Of a stretch of DNA of 13,247 nucleotides, positions 1-6,547 are shown in pieces. The translations under genes and the position numbers were made by a program. Within the stretch, counting starts at the first letter, position 1; every line of letters starts with the position of its first letter. This DNA comes from Methylophilales bacterium (GTDB lineage Bacteria; Pseudomonadota; Gammaproteobacteria; Burkholderiales; Methylophilaceae): NCBI GenBank assembly GCA_013205275.1, contig JABMNG010000025.1, positions 1 through 13,247 on the forward strand, given 5' to 3'. Under the pieces are notes generated by a model. It was not told the origin of the DNA. It saw nothing but the letters and a program-made list of their open reading frames with translations, and ran no database searches.

Positions 1-1396
1 AATCGAAAATCAAATCATTAAAGCTTCAGAAGGAATGAACATAAATCACTCTGATTTCAAAGATGAGGCTCTTTTGGAGGAAGTAACAGCATTAGTTGAA
101 ATGCCAAATATATTAGTCGGTGAATTTGAAAGCAAGTATCTGAATGTTCCCCATGAGTGCTTAATTCTGACAATGAAATCAAACCAGAAATATTTTCCAA
201 TCCTAGGTCGTGATGGCCAGCTGACTAATCAGTTTTTCATTGTTTCTAATCTTACCCCAGATAATCCAAAAATGATTATTGAGGGCAATGAGAAAGTAAT
301 CCGTCCGAGACTTGCCGACGCTGAATTCTTTTTTAAGCAAGATAAAAAAAATACCTTAATTGAAATGTCGCATAAGCTCGATAAGATTATTTATCACAAC
401 AAATTAGGAACCCAAGCCGAGAGGGCTAAAAGAGTCTCAAAAATTCATCGCTACATCCACGAGGAACTATCTCTTAATAATTTTAAAGAGTATGACCGCC
501 TTTCTCTGCTAGCAAAAGCAGATCTGGTGAGCTTAATGGTCGGAGAGTTTCCGGAGCTGCAAGGAATAATGGGTCGATACTACGCGCTCCATATCAATGA
601 AAATACAGATATTGCTGATGCTATAGAGGATCATTACAAACCAAAATTTTCTGGTGATACATTACCAAGAGGTCAACTAGGTTCAACACTTGCACTGGCA
701 GATAAATTTGAGACCTTAATTAGTCTATTCTCAATTGATGAAAAACCAACAGGAGATAAAGACCCTTTTGGATTAAGAAGGAATGCTATTGGAGTGGTTA
801 GACTTCTAATTGAGAATAATTTAGAGTTAAATGTTACTAGGCTGATAGAAAATTTTATGCCAAAAAATAATACAAATAAGACTATTGAATTAAAAACATT
901 TATCGATGACCGCCTAATAAACTTTCTCAAGGAAAGGAACTACCTACCCCAAGAAATTGATTCGATTATGGCTAACAGTCCTTGTACCTTTTATAATCTT
1001 ATCGAAAAAATCGATGCGATTAGAATTTTTTCAAAGCTAGATGGGGCTGAGCAACTATCAGCAGCCAATAAGCGCGTATCCAATATACTAAAAAAATATG
1101 ATCAAACTAATTTTGAGGAAATTCAAACCTCACTTCTTTTAGAATCACAGGAAAAAGATCTATTTGATTCTTTAAATAAAGTTATACCAATAATAGATGG
1201 GCATTTAAAGCACAATAATTATATCGATGCATTAAAAAATCTAGCGGCCCTTAAGGACCCTATTGATAATTTTTTTGATAAAGTTATGGTCAACGCGGAA
1301 AACGTCGAGGTTAAAAATAATAGGCACAATCTTTTAATAAAGCTACATCAAACATTAAACTGTGTAGCGGATATTTCTAGAATATCAATGTCATGA
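1..1396 (+). CDS. glyS: Glycyl-tRNA synthetase beta subunit, C-terminal part (5' end outside window)
   Basis: The beta subunit of the alpha2beta2 glycyl-tRNA synthetase carries tRNA-recognition functions and partners with GlyQ to charge tRNA-Gly in the cytoplasm. The frame is open from base 2 with no stop, so this is the C-terminal ~464 residues of a protein normally near 690; the first ATG inside (position 35) is not the true start. Family signatures visible are VIRPRLADAEFFF, the ELQGIMGRYYA stretch, DPFGLRRNAIG and, near the end, FFDKVMV followed by NRHNLL, which belongs to the C-terminal anticodon-binding-like region. The stop overlaps the gmhB start by four bases (ATGA), which implies translational coupling. 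Identification is very secure; only the N-terminus is missing. Confidence 0.97.
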   Translation, partial: IENQIIKASEGMNINHSDFKDEALLEEVTALVEMPNILVGEFESKYLNVPHECLILTMKSNQKYFPILGRDGQLTNQFFIVSNLTPDNPKMIIEGNEKVIRPRLADAEFFFKQDKKNTLIEMSHKLDKIIYHNKLGTQAERAKRVSKIHRYIHEELSLNNFKEYDRLSLLAKADLVSLMVGEFPELQGIMGRYYALHINENTDIADAIEDHYKPKFSGDTLPRGQLGSTLALADKFETLISLFSIDEKPTGDKDPFGLRRNAIGVVRLLIENNLELNVTRLIENFMPKNNTNKTIELKTFIDDRLINFLKERNYLPQEIDSIMANSPCTFYNLIEKIDAIRIFSKLDGAEQLSAANKRVSNILKKYDQTNFEEIQTSLLLESQEKDLFDSLNKVIPIIDGHLKHNNYIDALKNLAALKDPIDNFFDKVMVNAENVEVKNNRHNLLIKLHQTLNCVADISRISMS

Positions 1397-1932
1397 AAAT
1401 TGTTATTTTAGATCGTGACGGAGTTATCAATCAGGATAATGTAAACTACATTAAGAGTCCTAACGAATGGATTCCAATTCCACAAAGCCTAGAAGCTATT
1501 ACCCTGCTTAACCAGCACGGATTTTATGTTGTGATCGCCACAAATCAATCGGGTATCGGTCGTGGACTTTTTGACTTTGAAAGTTTAAATCTTATTCATA
1601 GCAAAATGGTAAAAATGCTTGGACAGCTTGGTGGTCATATTGATGCAATCTTTTACTGTCCCCACATAGACGAAGATAATTGTGGATGTAGAAAACCAAA
1701 TATTGGAATGTTGGAAGAAATTAGCAAAAGGTTTTCTGTGCCGTTAAAAAAAATACCCGCGATTGGAGACTCCTTAAGAGACCTTGAGGCCTATAAAAAA
1801 ATTGGGGCCCAGCCAATATTAGTCAGGACAGGGAATGGCGAAGAAACATTGCTCAAAAAAAAATATCCAAAAAATACTTGGGTGTTTAATGATCTATTTG
1901 AGGCAGCAGAGAAAATAATAGAGATATATTAA
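1393..1932 (+). CDS. gmhB: D-glycero-beta-D-manno-heptose 1,7-bisphosphate 7-phosphatase
   Basis: This HAD-superfamily phosphatase removes the 7-phosphate from heptose bisphosphate on the route to ADP-heptose for the LPS inner core; it acts in the cytoplasm. The protein is 179 aa, normal for the family. HAD motif I is DRDGVIN (D7 nucleophile, D9 acid/base), motif II is TNQSG (T50-N51), the motif III lysine is K101, and motif IV is GDSLRD (D126, D130). The structural zinc loop typical of GmhB is complete: C89, H91, C97 and C99. Its ATG overlaps the glyS stop (ATGA). A histidinol-phosphate phosphatase is the closest alternative, but the zinc loop and the glyS/plsC context favour GmhB. Confidence 0.94.
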   Translation: MKIVILDRDGVINQDNVNYIKSPNEWIPIPQSLEAITLLNQHGFYVVIATNQSGIGRGLFDFESLNLIHSKMVKMLGQLGGHIDAIFYCPHIDEDNCGCRKPNIGMLEEISKRFSVPLKKIPAIGDSLRDLEAYKKIGAQPILVRTGNGEETLLKKKYPKNTWVFNDLFEAAEKIIEIY

Positions 1933-1935
1933 TTG

Positions 1936-2646
1936 ATGGCACTTATTATTAGATCCATAATCTTTCAATTAGGCATGTGGATTTTTACCATACCCTTTAC
2001 TGTTTCAATATTATTATGTCTTCCGTTTAATCCTATAAATAGATACAGATACATATCGTTATGGGCAAAAACTATTCTTAAATGGCTAAAGTTCACTTGT
2101 AATATAGACTTTGAGGTTATCGGGATTGAAAATATACCCAAAGATCCTGCTTTAATTCTCTCAAAACATCAATCCGCCTGGGAGACATTGGCTTTTCAGA
2201 AAATATTTCCACCCCAAGTCTGGGTTCTTAAGCGAGAGTTGCTTTGGGTGCCATTTTTTGGATGGGGTTTAGCCATGACCTCGCCTATCGCAATCAATCG
2301 AAAAGCTGGAAAAAAATCGTTGAATCAAATGCTGTTACAGGGAATTGATCGTTTAAAGAAGGGTTTTTGGATTGTAATTTTTCCAGAAGGGACGCGCATT
2401 AAACCTGGTGATATAGGTAAATTCCATATTGGTGGTGCGTGGTTGGCTTCTCAAGCTGGGGTGAATGTTGTTCCTGTTGCTCATAATGCGGGACGCTTCT
2501 GGCCGAAAAATTCCTTGTTAAAGATGCCGGGGGTAATCAAGATTTCTATTGGCAAATCAATCTCATCTAAAGGAAAAACTGCCGAGGAATTAAATCTTCT
2601 TGTAAAGAATTGGATTGAGAGTGAAATGAAAGTGATTGATGTTTGA
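1936..2646 (+). CDS. plsC: 1-acyl-sn-glycerol-3-phosphate acyltransferase (PlsC family)
   Basis: Transfers an acyl chain to lysophosphatidic acid to make phosphatidic acid, at the inner face of the cytoplasmic membrane. The 236-aa protein has a hydrophobic N-terminal anchor (about residues 2-31). It has the acyltransferase blocks KHQSAWE (H78, E83), FPEGTR (149-154, glycerol-phosphate binding) and VPVAHNAG (179-186). The catalytic box is HX4E rather than the textbook HX4D; I recall similar KHQS-x-WE boxes in betaproteobacterial homologues, so this is probably a lineage variant and not inactivation. The start is ATG at 1936, three bases after gmhB ends; an in-frame TTG immediately precedes it (TTGATG) and cannot be excluded. 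It overlaps the next gene by 8 nt. Confidence 0.9.
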   Translation: MALIIRSIIFQLGMWIFTIPFTVSILLCLPFNPINRYRYISLWAKTILKWLKFTCNIDFEVIGIENIPKDPALILSKHQSAWETLAFQKIFPPQVWVLKRELLWVPFFGWGLAMTSPIAINRKAGKKSLNQMLLQGIDRLKKGFWIVIFPEGTRIKPGDIGKFHIGGAWLASQAGVNVVPVAHNAGRFWPKNSLLKMPGVIKISIGKSISSKGKTAEELNLLVKNWIESEMKVIDV

Positions 2647-3361
2647 AACGGAATTACAATCCACGGAAACAATAGAGCTTCTTAACGGGACCACGATTAA
2701 TTTTTTGCTCATTAAAAAATACAGGCGCTCCATTGGGTTAAAGATTACAAAAGATGGGCTAATCGTTCATGCACCAATATTAATGACAAAAAGTAGCATT
2801 AAAAAGGCAATTATTTCAAAACAAAAATGGATTGAGTCAAAACTAGACCTTATTAATGTAAGCCCAATTACATTCTCTATAAGCAGCCTGCAGACTTTTA
2901 ATCTTCTTGGTAAAGCTATGACACTTCAATGCTCTACAGGGCCTAAAAAAATATTTGTTAAAGGGGATGAATGCTTTCTATCTTTTAACGATTTAAATAA
3001 TCAAGAGAAACTAAAAAAATACTTCGTGAAGTGGCTTAAGGACTATGCGCTTGATTATTTTAAGGCTCGAGTGTATCTCCATTCAAAAAATAATAACCTA
3101 ATCGTCAATAACGTCTTACTCTCAAATGCAAAAACTAAATGGGGGACGTGCAATTACAAAAGAGAAGTAAGATTAAACTGGCGTCTTATTCAGGCCAGCA
3201 CTTTTATTATTGATTACGTTATCTGTCATGAACTCTCACACCTAAAATTCATGAATCATTCCAAACAATTCTGGGATTTAGTGGAAGACATTTTTCCAGA
3301 CTACAAAGAAGCTCAAAAGCAATTAAAATTAATAGGTTTTCATCTTTATCAGCTAGATTAG
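2639..3361 (+). CDS. ygjP: YgjP-like zinc metallopeptidase-domain protein (DUF45 / M48-like)
   Basis: A 240-aa predicted cytoplasmic protein of the YgjP/DUF45 family (SprT/WssS-like zincin fold). The core is HELSH at 197-201 (H197, E198, H201) with a further histidine at 207 in the FMNHS segment, and the family-typical KWGTC block at 167-171. No signal peptide is visible. Biological substrates of this family are poorly defined, so only a zinc-dependent hydrolase or chaperone-like role can be inferred. The ATG at 2639 lies inside plsC (8-nt overlap), again preceded by an in-frame TTG. The 3' end overlaps the convergent SCO gene by nine bases. Family identification is firm; function is not. Confidence 0.88.
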   Translation: MFETELQSTETIELLNGTTINFLLIKKYRRSIGLKITKDGLIVHAPILMTKSSIKKAIISKQKWIESKLDLINVSPITFSISSLQTFNLLGKAMTLQCSTGPKKIFVKGDECFLSFNDLNNQEKLKKYFVKWLKDYALDYFKARVYLHSKNNNLIVNNVLLSNAKTKWGTCNYKREVRLNWRLIQASTFIIDYVICHELSHLKFMNHSKQFWDLVEDIFPDYKEAQKQLKLIGFHLYQLD

Positions 3362-3928
3362 CAATAGCGTTTTGATGTCATCGACAATCATTTCCTGGGA
3401 GGAGCCGTAAGGATGCCTCACACGAATGTTTCCTAATTTATCAATTAAATAGATGGCGGACGAATGATCTATTGTGTAATTTTTTTGGTCGCCCACCTTC
3501 TGGTAGAAAATTTTATACTGGCCGGCTATTTTCTTTATATCTTCAGGCGTGCCTGTAAGTCCAATAAATGAAAGGTCAAATGAGGGAATAAATTTTGCTA
3601 ACAGGTCAATAGTGTCTCGCTCAGGATCAAGGGAAACAAAAATTACCTGCAGGCTGTCAGCATCTTCTCCTAATGATTTTTTTATGGCTTTAAGTTCATG
3701 CATTGTTGTGGGGCATATATCAGGGCAATGCGTAAAGCCAAAGAAGATTGCAACCACCTTTCCCTTAAAGTCATTAATACTTGTGGGTTGGCCTAAATTC
3801 GAGGTAAGCTCAAACGATGGGTTTAATTTAGCTTCTGTAATATCAGAACCATTAAAGTGAACTCCCGGGCTCTGTGAGCAAGAAATGAATAGGAAAATTA
3901 ACGAAAAATATAATAATTTATTACGCAT
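3353..3928 (-). CDS. SCO1/SenC-family copper-binding lipoprotein
   Basis: SCO proteins deliver copper to, or keep reduced the thiols of, the CuA site of cytochrome c oxidase; they sit on the periplasmic face. The 191-aa protein starts with a lipoprotein signal (basic MRNK, then a hydrophobic run) ending in FIS-C with the lipidated Cys at 17. Phenylalanine at -3 is a somewhat atypical lipobox residue. The thioredoxin-like domain follows with the SCO motif CPDICP (C68, C72) and the conserved copper-ligand histidine H155 in TIDHSS. All three metal ligands are present, so it should be functional. It is a single gene on the minus strand, divergent from ilvE, and overlaps the end of the YgjP-like gene. 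No cytochrome oxidase gene is in view. Confidence 0.93.
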   Translation of the reverse strand: MRNKLLYFSLIFLFISCSQSPGVHFNGSDITEAKLNPSFELTSNLGQPTSINDFKGKVVAIFFGFTHCPDICPTTMHELKAIKKSLGEDADSLQVIFVSLDPERDTIDLLAKFIPSFDLSFIGLTGTPEDIKKIAGQYKIFYQKVGDQKNYTIDHSSAIYLIDKLGNIRVRHPYGSSQEMIVDDIKTLLLI

Positions 3929-3953
3929 AAGAGTTTCTCAAAAATAGTATTTC

Positions 3954-3962
3954 ATTTTATCA
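3954..3962 (-). promoter_or_regulatory. Candidate extended -10 promoter for the SCO gene
   Basis: Reading leftward, TG-A-TAAAAT forms an extended -10 element (TAAAAT at 3959-3954). Transcription would start near 3947 and leave a leader of about 18 bases that contains a GAGA-type weak ribosome site before the ATG. The only -35-like hexamer (TTGATT) is at a long 19-base spacing, so the extended -10 would have to carry recognition. This is a pattern match in an AT-rich gap. Confidence 0.4.
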
Positions 3963-3971
3963 TGTTATCTT
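3963..3971 (+). promoter_or_regulatory. Weak candidate extended -10 for ilvE
   Basis: TG-T-TATCTT reads rightward immediately next to the leftward SCO element. It matches the -10 consensus at four of six positions plus the TG extension, and has no convincing -35. The start would be near 3978, with a leader of about 45 bases ending in a good ribosome site (AAAGGAAA, 4013-4020). It is the best candidate seen in the 95-base divergent gap, but weak. Confidence 0.25.
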
Positions 3972-4023
3972 ATTGCTAAATCAATGCAGAAACGTTTGGC
4001 TAAAAATTATTTAAAGGAAAAAT

Positions 4024-4962
4024 ATGGCAGCTCCCCAATCAATGGATGATAGAGATGGTGTAATCTGGTTCGATAATGTTCTGGTTCCATGGCGCGAAGC
4101 TAAAACGCATGTTTTAACTCATACGCTACATTATGGCCTTGGAGTATTCGAAGGTGTTAGAGCTTATGAAACCAAAAACGGCACTGCCATTTTTAGGCTT
4201 GAAGATCACACAAAGCGATTATTTAATTCAGCACATATTGTAGGGATGAAAATGCCATACGATAAGGAAGCCTTGAATAATGCCCATAAAATATCTGTCA
4301 AAGAAAATAATTTGAAATCCGCATATATTCGGCCAATGGCTTTTTATGGCTCAGAAGCCATTGGAATTTCTGCAAAAACACTCACGACACACGTCATTGT
4401 TGCAGCATGGAGTTGGGGAGCATATATGGGACAAGAGGCTTTAGAAAAAGGCATTAACGTTAAAACATCTTCCTTTTCTAGGCACCATGTTAATAGCACT
4501 ATGTGCAAAGCTAAAGCAAACGGTAATTATCTAAACTCTATTTTAGCTCATCAGGAAGCAACGACAGATGGTTATGATGAGGCTCTTCTTTTAGACTCGC
4601 AGGGGTTTGTAGCCGAAGGGTCGGGAGAAAATATTTTTATAGTTAAAAATGGTAAATTAATAACTCCATCACTTACAAGCGCACTTGAAGGAATCACCAG
4701 AGACTCAGTAATGACAATATCTAAAGACATGGGTATAGAGGTTATTGAAAGAAATATTACTCGGGATGAGATTTATACAGCAGATGAAGCCTTTTTCACT
4801 GGTACGGCTGCCGAAGTTACTCCAATAAAACAGCTTGATAAAAGACAAATTGGGACTGGGGTTCGCGGACAAATAACTGGGGAAATTCAATCTATTTATT
4901 TCGATGCGGTAAAAGGAAATAACGCTAAGTACAAAAAATGGCTAAGCTATATTGATGCATAA
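4024..4962 (+). CDS. ilvE: Branched-chain amino acid aminotransferase
   Basis: A PLP enzyme of fold type IV that interconverts leucine, isoleucine and valine with their 2-oxo acids, using glutamate as amino donor, in the cytoplasm. At 312 aa it has the usual length. Conserved segments are YGLGVFEGVRAY (from Y37), the catalytic-lysine block AKANGNYLNS (PLP lysine K164), EGSGENIF (198-205) and the FFTGTAAEVTP segment (257-267). A strong ribosome site, AAAGGA six bases before the ATG, confirms the start. The 3' end overlaps the CHCC zinc-finger gene by 8 nt. The long eukaryote-like form is excluded by size; D-amino acid transaminase is a remote alternative. Confidence 0.96.
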   Translation: MAAPQSMDDRDGVIWFDNVLVPWREAKTHVLTHTLHYGLGVFEGVRAYETKNGTAIFRLEDHTKRLFNSAHIVGMKMPYDKEALNNAHKISVKENNLKSAYIRPMAFYGSEAIGISAKTLTTHVIVAAWSWGAYMGQEALEKGINVKTSSFSRHHVNSTMCKAKANGNYLNSILAHQEATTDGYDEALLLDSQGFVAEGSGENIFIVKNGKLITPSLTSALEGITRDSVMTISKDMGIEVIERNITRDEIYTADEAFFTGTAAEVTPIKQLDKRQIGTGVRGQITGEIQSIYFDAVKGNNAKYKKWLSYIDA

Positions 4963-5134
4963 AAAAAAAGTTACTGAAATAACAGAGAAAGATCTGCCGT
5001 TATTTTGCCCCCCAAAGGATCAGAACTTTTGGGCGATGCATCCACGAGTATTTTTGGAGGTAGCGGCAGGCAATAAAGTGTCGTGTCCTTATTGTGGCAG
5101 CACTTACAAATTTATTGCTCCTCATTCCAATTAG
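4955..5134 (+). CDS. Small CHCC-type zinc-finger protein (zf-CHCC family)
   Basis: A 59-aa protein with the ligand pattern of the zf-CHCC domain, C18-x10-H29-x14-C44-x2-C47, in a GNKVSCPYCG-type context. The domain is related to the zinc-binding part of the complex I accessory subunit NDUFS6. The bacterial stand-alone proteins have no settled function, though assembly of an Fe-S or respiratory component is conceivable. The ATG at 4955 lies inside ilvE (8-nt overlap), preceded by an in-frame TTG, so it is probably translationally coupled to ilvE; I recall this ilvE-zinc-finger pairing in betaproteobacteria. The last 23 bases overlap the end of murI on the other strand. Domain call is firm; role is unknown. 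Confidence 0.88.
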   Translation: MHKKKVTEITEKDLPLFCPPKDQNFWAMHPRVFLEVAAGNKVSCPYCGSTYKFIAPHSN

Positions 5135-5924
5135 AATAAAACACGTATTCAAACTTATTAGCAGCTAGTATCGAATGAATGATTTTATCCATATTTTCGT
5201 TTGGGCTGTTGCTATAAATAATGCGCTGAATATTTGGCCCGTTATTTTCAAGGCTAAATTCATTTAATTTTCTTTGCACCTGAATTGCAACTGCGCTTCC
5301 AGTTTCAATGACGGTGACTTTTTTATCAAAAAAATCCTCAACGATATTTTTGATAAAAATAAAGTGAGTGCACCCCAAAACAATAACATCAACATTTTTC
5401 TCATACAGGGGCATTAAATTTTTATGCACTAAAGTGATAATTTCTTTAGACTCTAAATGTCCTTGTTCAATCAGCTCAACTAAACCAACACAGGGTTGAG
5501 TGTAAAATTGCGTGTCGCCAGAGTAGGTATCTAGCAGGGCAGAAAATTTTGAGCTTTTTAAAGTGCCTTCTGTCGCAAGAATGCCAACTTTTTTTAATAC
5601 CGACGCTTCATTTGCTGGTTTTATTGCAGGCTCCATCCCTACAATGGGAATGCTATATATGCTCCTTAATTCTTTGATGGCTGCTGCAGTTGCTGTATTA
5701 CATGCAATTACTAGTAGTTTAATTTGGTGATGTTTAATTAAAAAATCAACAATAACTATTGCGCGCCGTAATATAATTAAGTTATCTTTAGTGCCGTAAG
5801 GGGCATTAAGTGAGTCCGCTACGTATATTAATGACTCTCCAGGTAGCTGAGATTGAATTTTTGAAAGTACAGACAACCCTCCAATACCAGAGTCGAAAAT
5901 ACCAATAGGAAAAGATTTATTCAT
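5112..5924 (-). CDS. murI: Glutamate racemase
   Basis: Converts L- to D-glutamate for peptidoglycan, cofactor-free, in the cytoplasm. The 270-aa protein has all hallmarks: FDSGIGGLSVL at 10-20 (D11, S12), PYGTK at 42-46, ACNTATAAA with catalytic C75, and GCTHF with catalytic C185. Length is normal for the family. Transcription is leftward and independent of its neighbours; the 3' end overlaps the zinc-finger gene by 23 nt. No Shine-Dalgarno sequence precedes the ATG, and a consensus TATAAT ends only eight bases upstream, so the mRNA may be leaderless. Aspartate racemase is a less likely alternative, given both cysteine blocks and the PYGTK motif. Confidence 0.96.
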   Translation of the reverse strand: MNKSFPIGIFDSGIGGLSVLSKIQSQLPGESLIYVADSLNAPYGTKDNLIILRRAIVIVDFLIKHHQIKLLVIACNTATAAAIKELRSIYSIPIVGMEPAIKPANEASVLKKVGILATEGTLKSSKFSALLDTYSGDTQFYTQPCVGLVELIEQGHLESKEIITLVHKNLMPLYEKNVDVIVLGCTHFIFIKNIVEDFFDKKVTVIETGSAVAIQVQRKLNEFSLENNGPNIQRIIYSNSPNENMDKIIHSILAANKFEYVFYSNWNEEQ

Positions 5925-5932
5925 TTTAGGTC

Positions 5933-5938
5933 ATTATA
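5933..5938 (-). promoter_or_regulatory. Candidate -10 box for murI, predicting a leaderless transcript
   Basis: Perfect TATAAT on the minus strand, separated from the murI ATG by the eight bases GACCTAAA. With usual spacing, transcription would begin at 5926-5927, two or three bases before the start codon. No strong -35 hexamer stands at 16-18 bases upstream (AACCTT at 17). The absence of any Shine-Dalgarno sequence fits a leaderless mRNA. Confidence 0.45.
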
Positions 5939-5965
5939 AAGCCAATGGATTAAAGAAGGTTAATG

Positions 5966-5971
5966 TACAAT
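5966..5971 (+). promoter_or_regulatory. Candidate -10 box for the adenosyltransferase operon
   Basis: TACAAT matches the -10 consensus at five of six positions and lies 16 bases before the adenosyltransferase ATG. The start would fall near 5978, at the Shine-Dalgarno sequence AAGGA (5978-5982). No good -35 is present. It would drive the long rightward run from the adenosyltransferase through at least panC. Confidence 0.35.
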
Positions 5972-5987
5972 TAGTTTAAGGAAAAAT

Positions 5988-6533
5988 ATGGGAAATAGAT
6001 TAACAAAAATATATACCAAAACCGGTGATGATGGAAAAACTGGATTGGGGGATGGCTCTAGAGTTGATAAATTTAATGTTCGCATTGAGGGACTTGGAAA
6101 TATAGATGAGCTCAATTCTATCGTAGGGATGATACTCAGTGAGGACATCCCAGCTACGGAGTCTGAGTGGCTTCAAAGAATTCAACATGATTTATTTGAT
6201 ATAGGCGGCGAATTATCTATTCCTGACTTTAATAAGCTATCAATGTCAAAACTTACCTTCCTGGAATCATGTATTGATGAAATGAATAAGGACCTACCAC
6301 CACTAAAAGAGTTTATTCTTCCAGGGGGATCAAAGGCTTCTTCATTCACACATCTCGCAAGAACTGTATGTAGGAGAGTTGAAAGAAATTTGTTTAAATT
6401 AAATCAAACAGACAAAGTTAATGAAGTTTCCTTAAAGTATATTAATCGACTGTCTGACTTTCTTTTCGTCCTCGCTCGCCATATTAATAAATCAAAAAAT
6501 ATTAATGATATTTTTTGGAAAAAAAATATTTAG
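5988..6533 (+). CDS. pduO: PduO-type cob(I)alamin adenosyltransferase
   Basis: Transfers the 5'-deoxyadenosyl group of ATP to cob(I)alamin to make adenosylcobalamin, in the cytoplasm. The 181-aa protein is of normal length. The N-terminal ATP loop is complete (YTKTGDDGKTGLGDGSR, 9-25), followed by GNIDELNS (37-44), LPGGS (111-115), RTVCRRVER (125-133) and NRLSDFLFVLAR (153-164), where the family has its conserved Arg/Glu and Asn/Asp residues. The start is supported by AAGGA six bases upstream. No other cobalamin gene or adenosylcobalamin-dependent enzyme is in the window, so it could serve salvage of imported corrinoid. It appears to head a long operon; pcnB follows after 14 bases. Confidence 0.93.
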   Translation: MGNRLTKIYTKTGDDGKTGLGDGSRVDKFNVRIEGLGNIDELNSIVGMILSEDIPATESEWLQRIQHDLFDIGGELSIPDFNKLSMSKLTFLESCIDEMNKDLPPLKEFILPGGSKASSFTHLARTVCRRVERNLFKLNQTDKVNEVSLKYINRLSDFLFVLARHINKSKNINDIFWKKNI

Positions 6534-6547
6534 CATCATTGAAATTT

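Noticed and set aside
35..37. ATG at 35 as the start of a short glyS-like gene.
   Set aside because: The frame is open to the left edge without a stop, and the protein starts mid-domain, so the gene simply begins outside the window.
673..930. Opposite-strand open frames inside glyS, plsC, ilvE, panB, panC and SCO genes.
   Set aside because: They lie wholly inside well-identified genes, show no recognisable domains and look like shadows of the coding frame.
5121..5145. Short inverted repeat ATTC...GAAT at the zinc-finger/murI overlap as a bidirectional terminator.
   Set aside because: Only four base pairs around a six-base loop with no T run; too weak to support.
6515..6517. TTG at 6515 as the pcnB start.
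   Set aside because: It would add 11 poorly conserved-looking residues and overlap the adenosyltransferase gene; the ATG at 6548 is preferred, though neither has a clear ribosome site.
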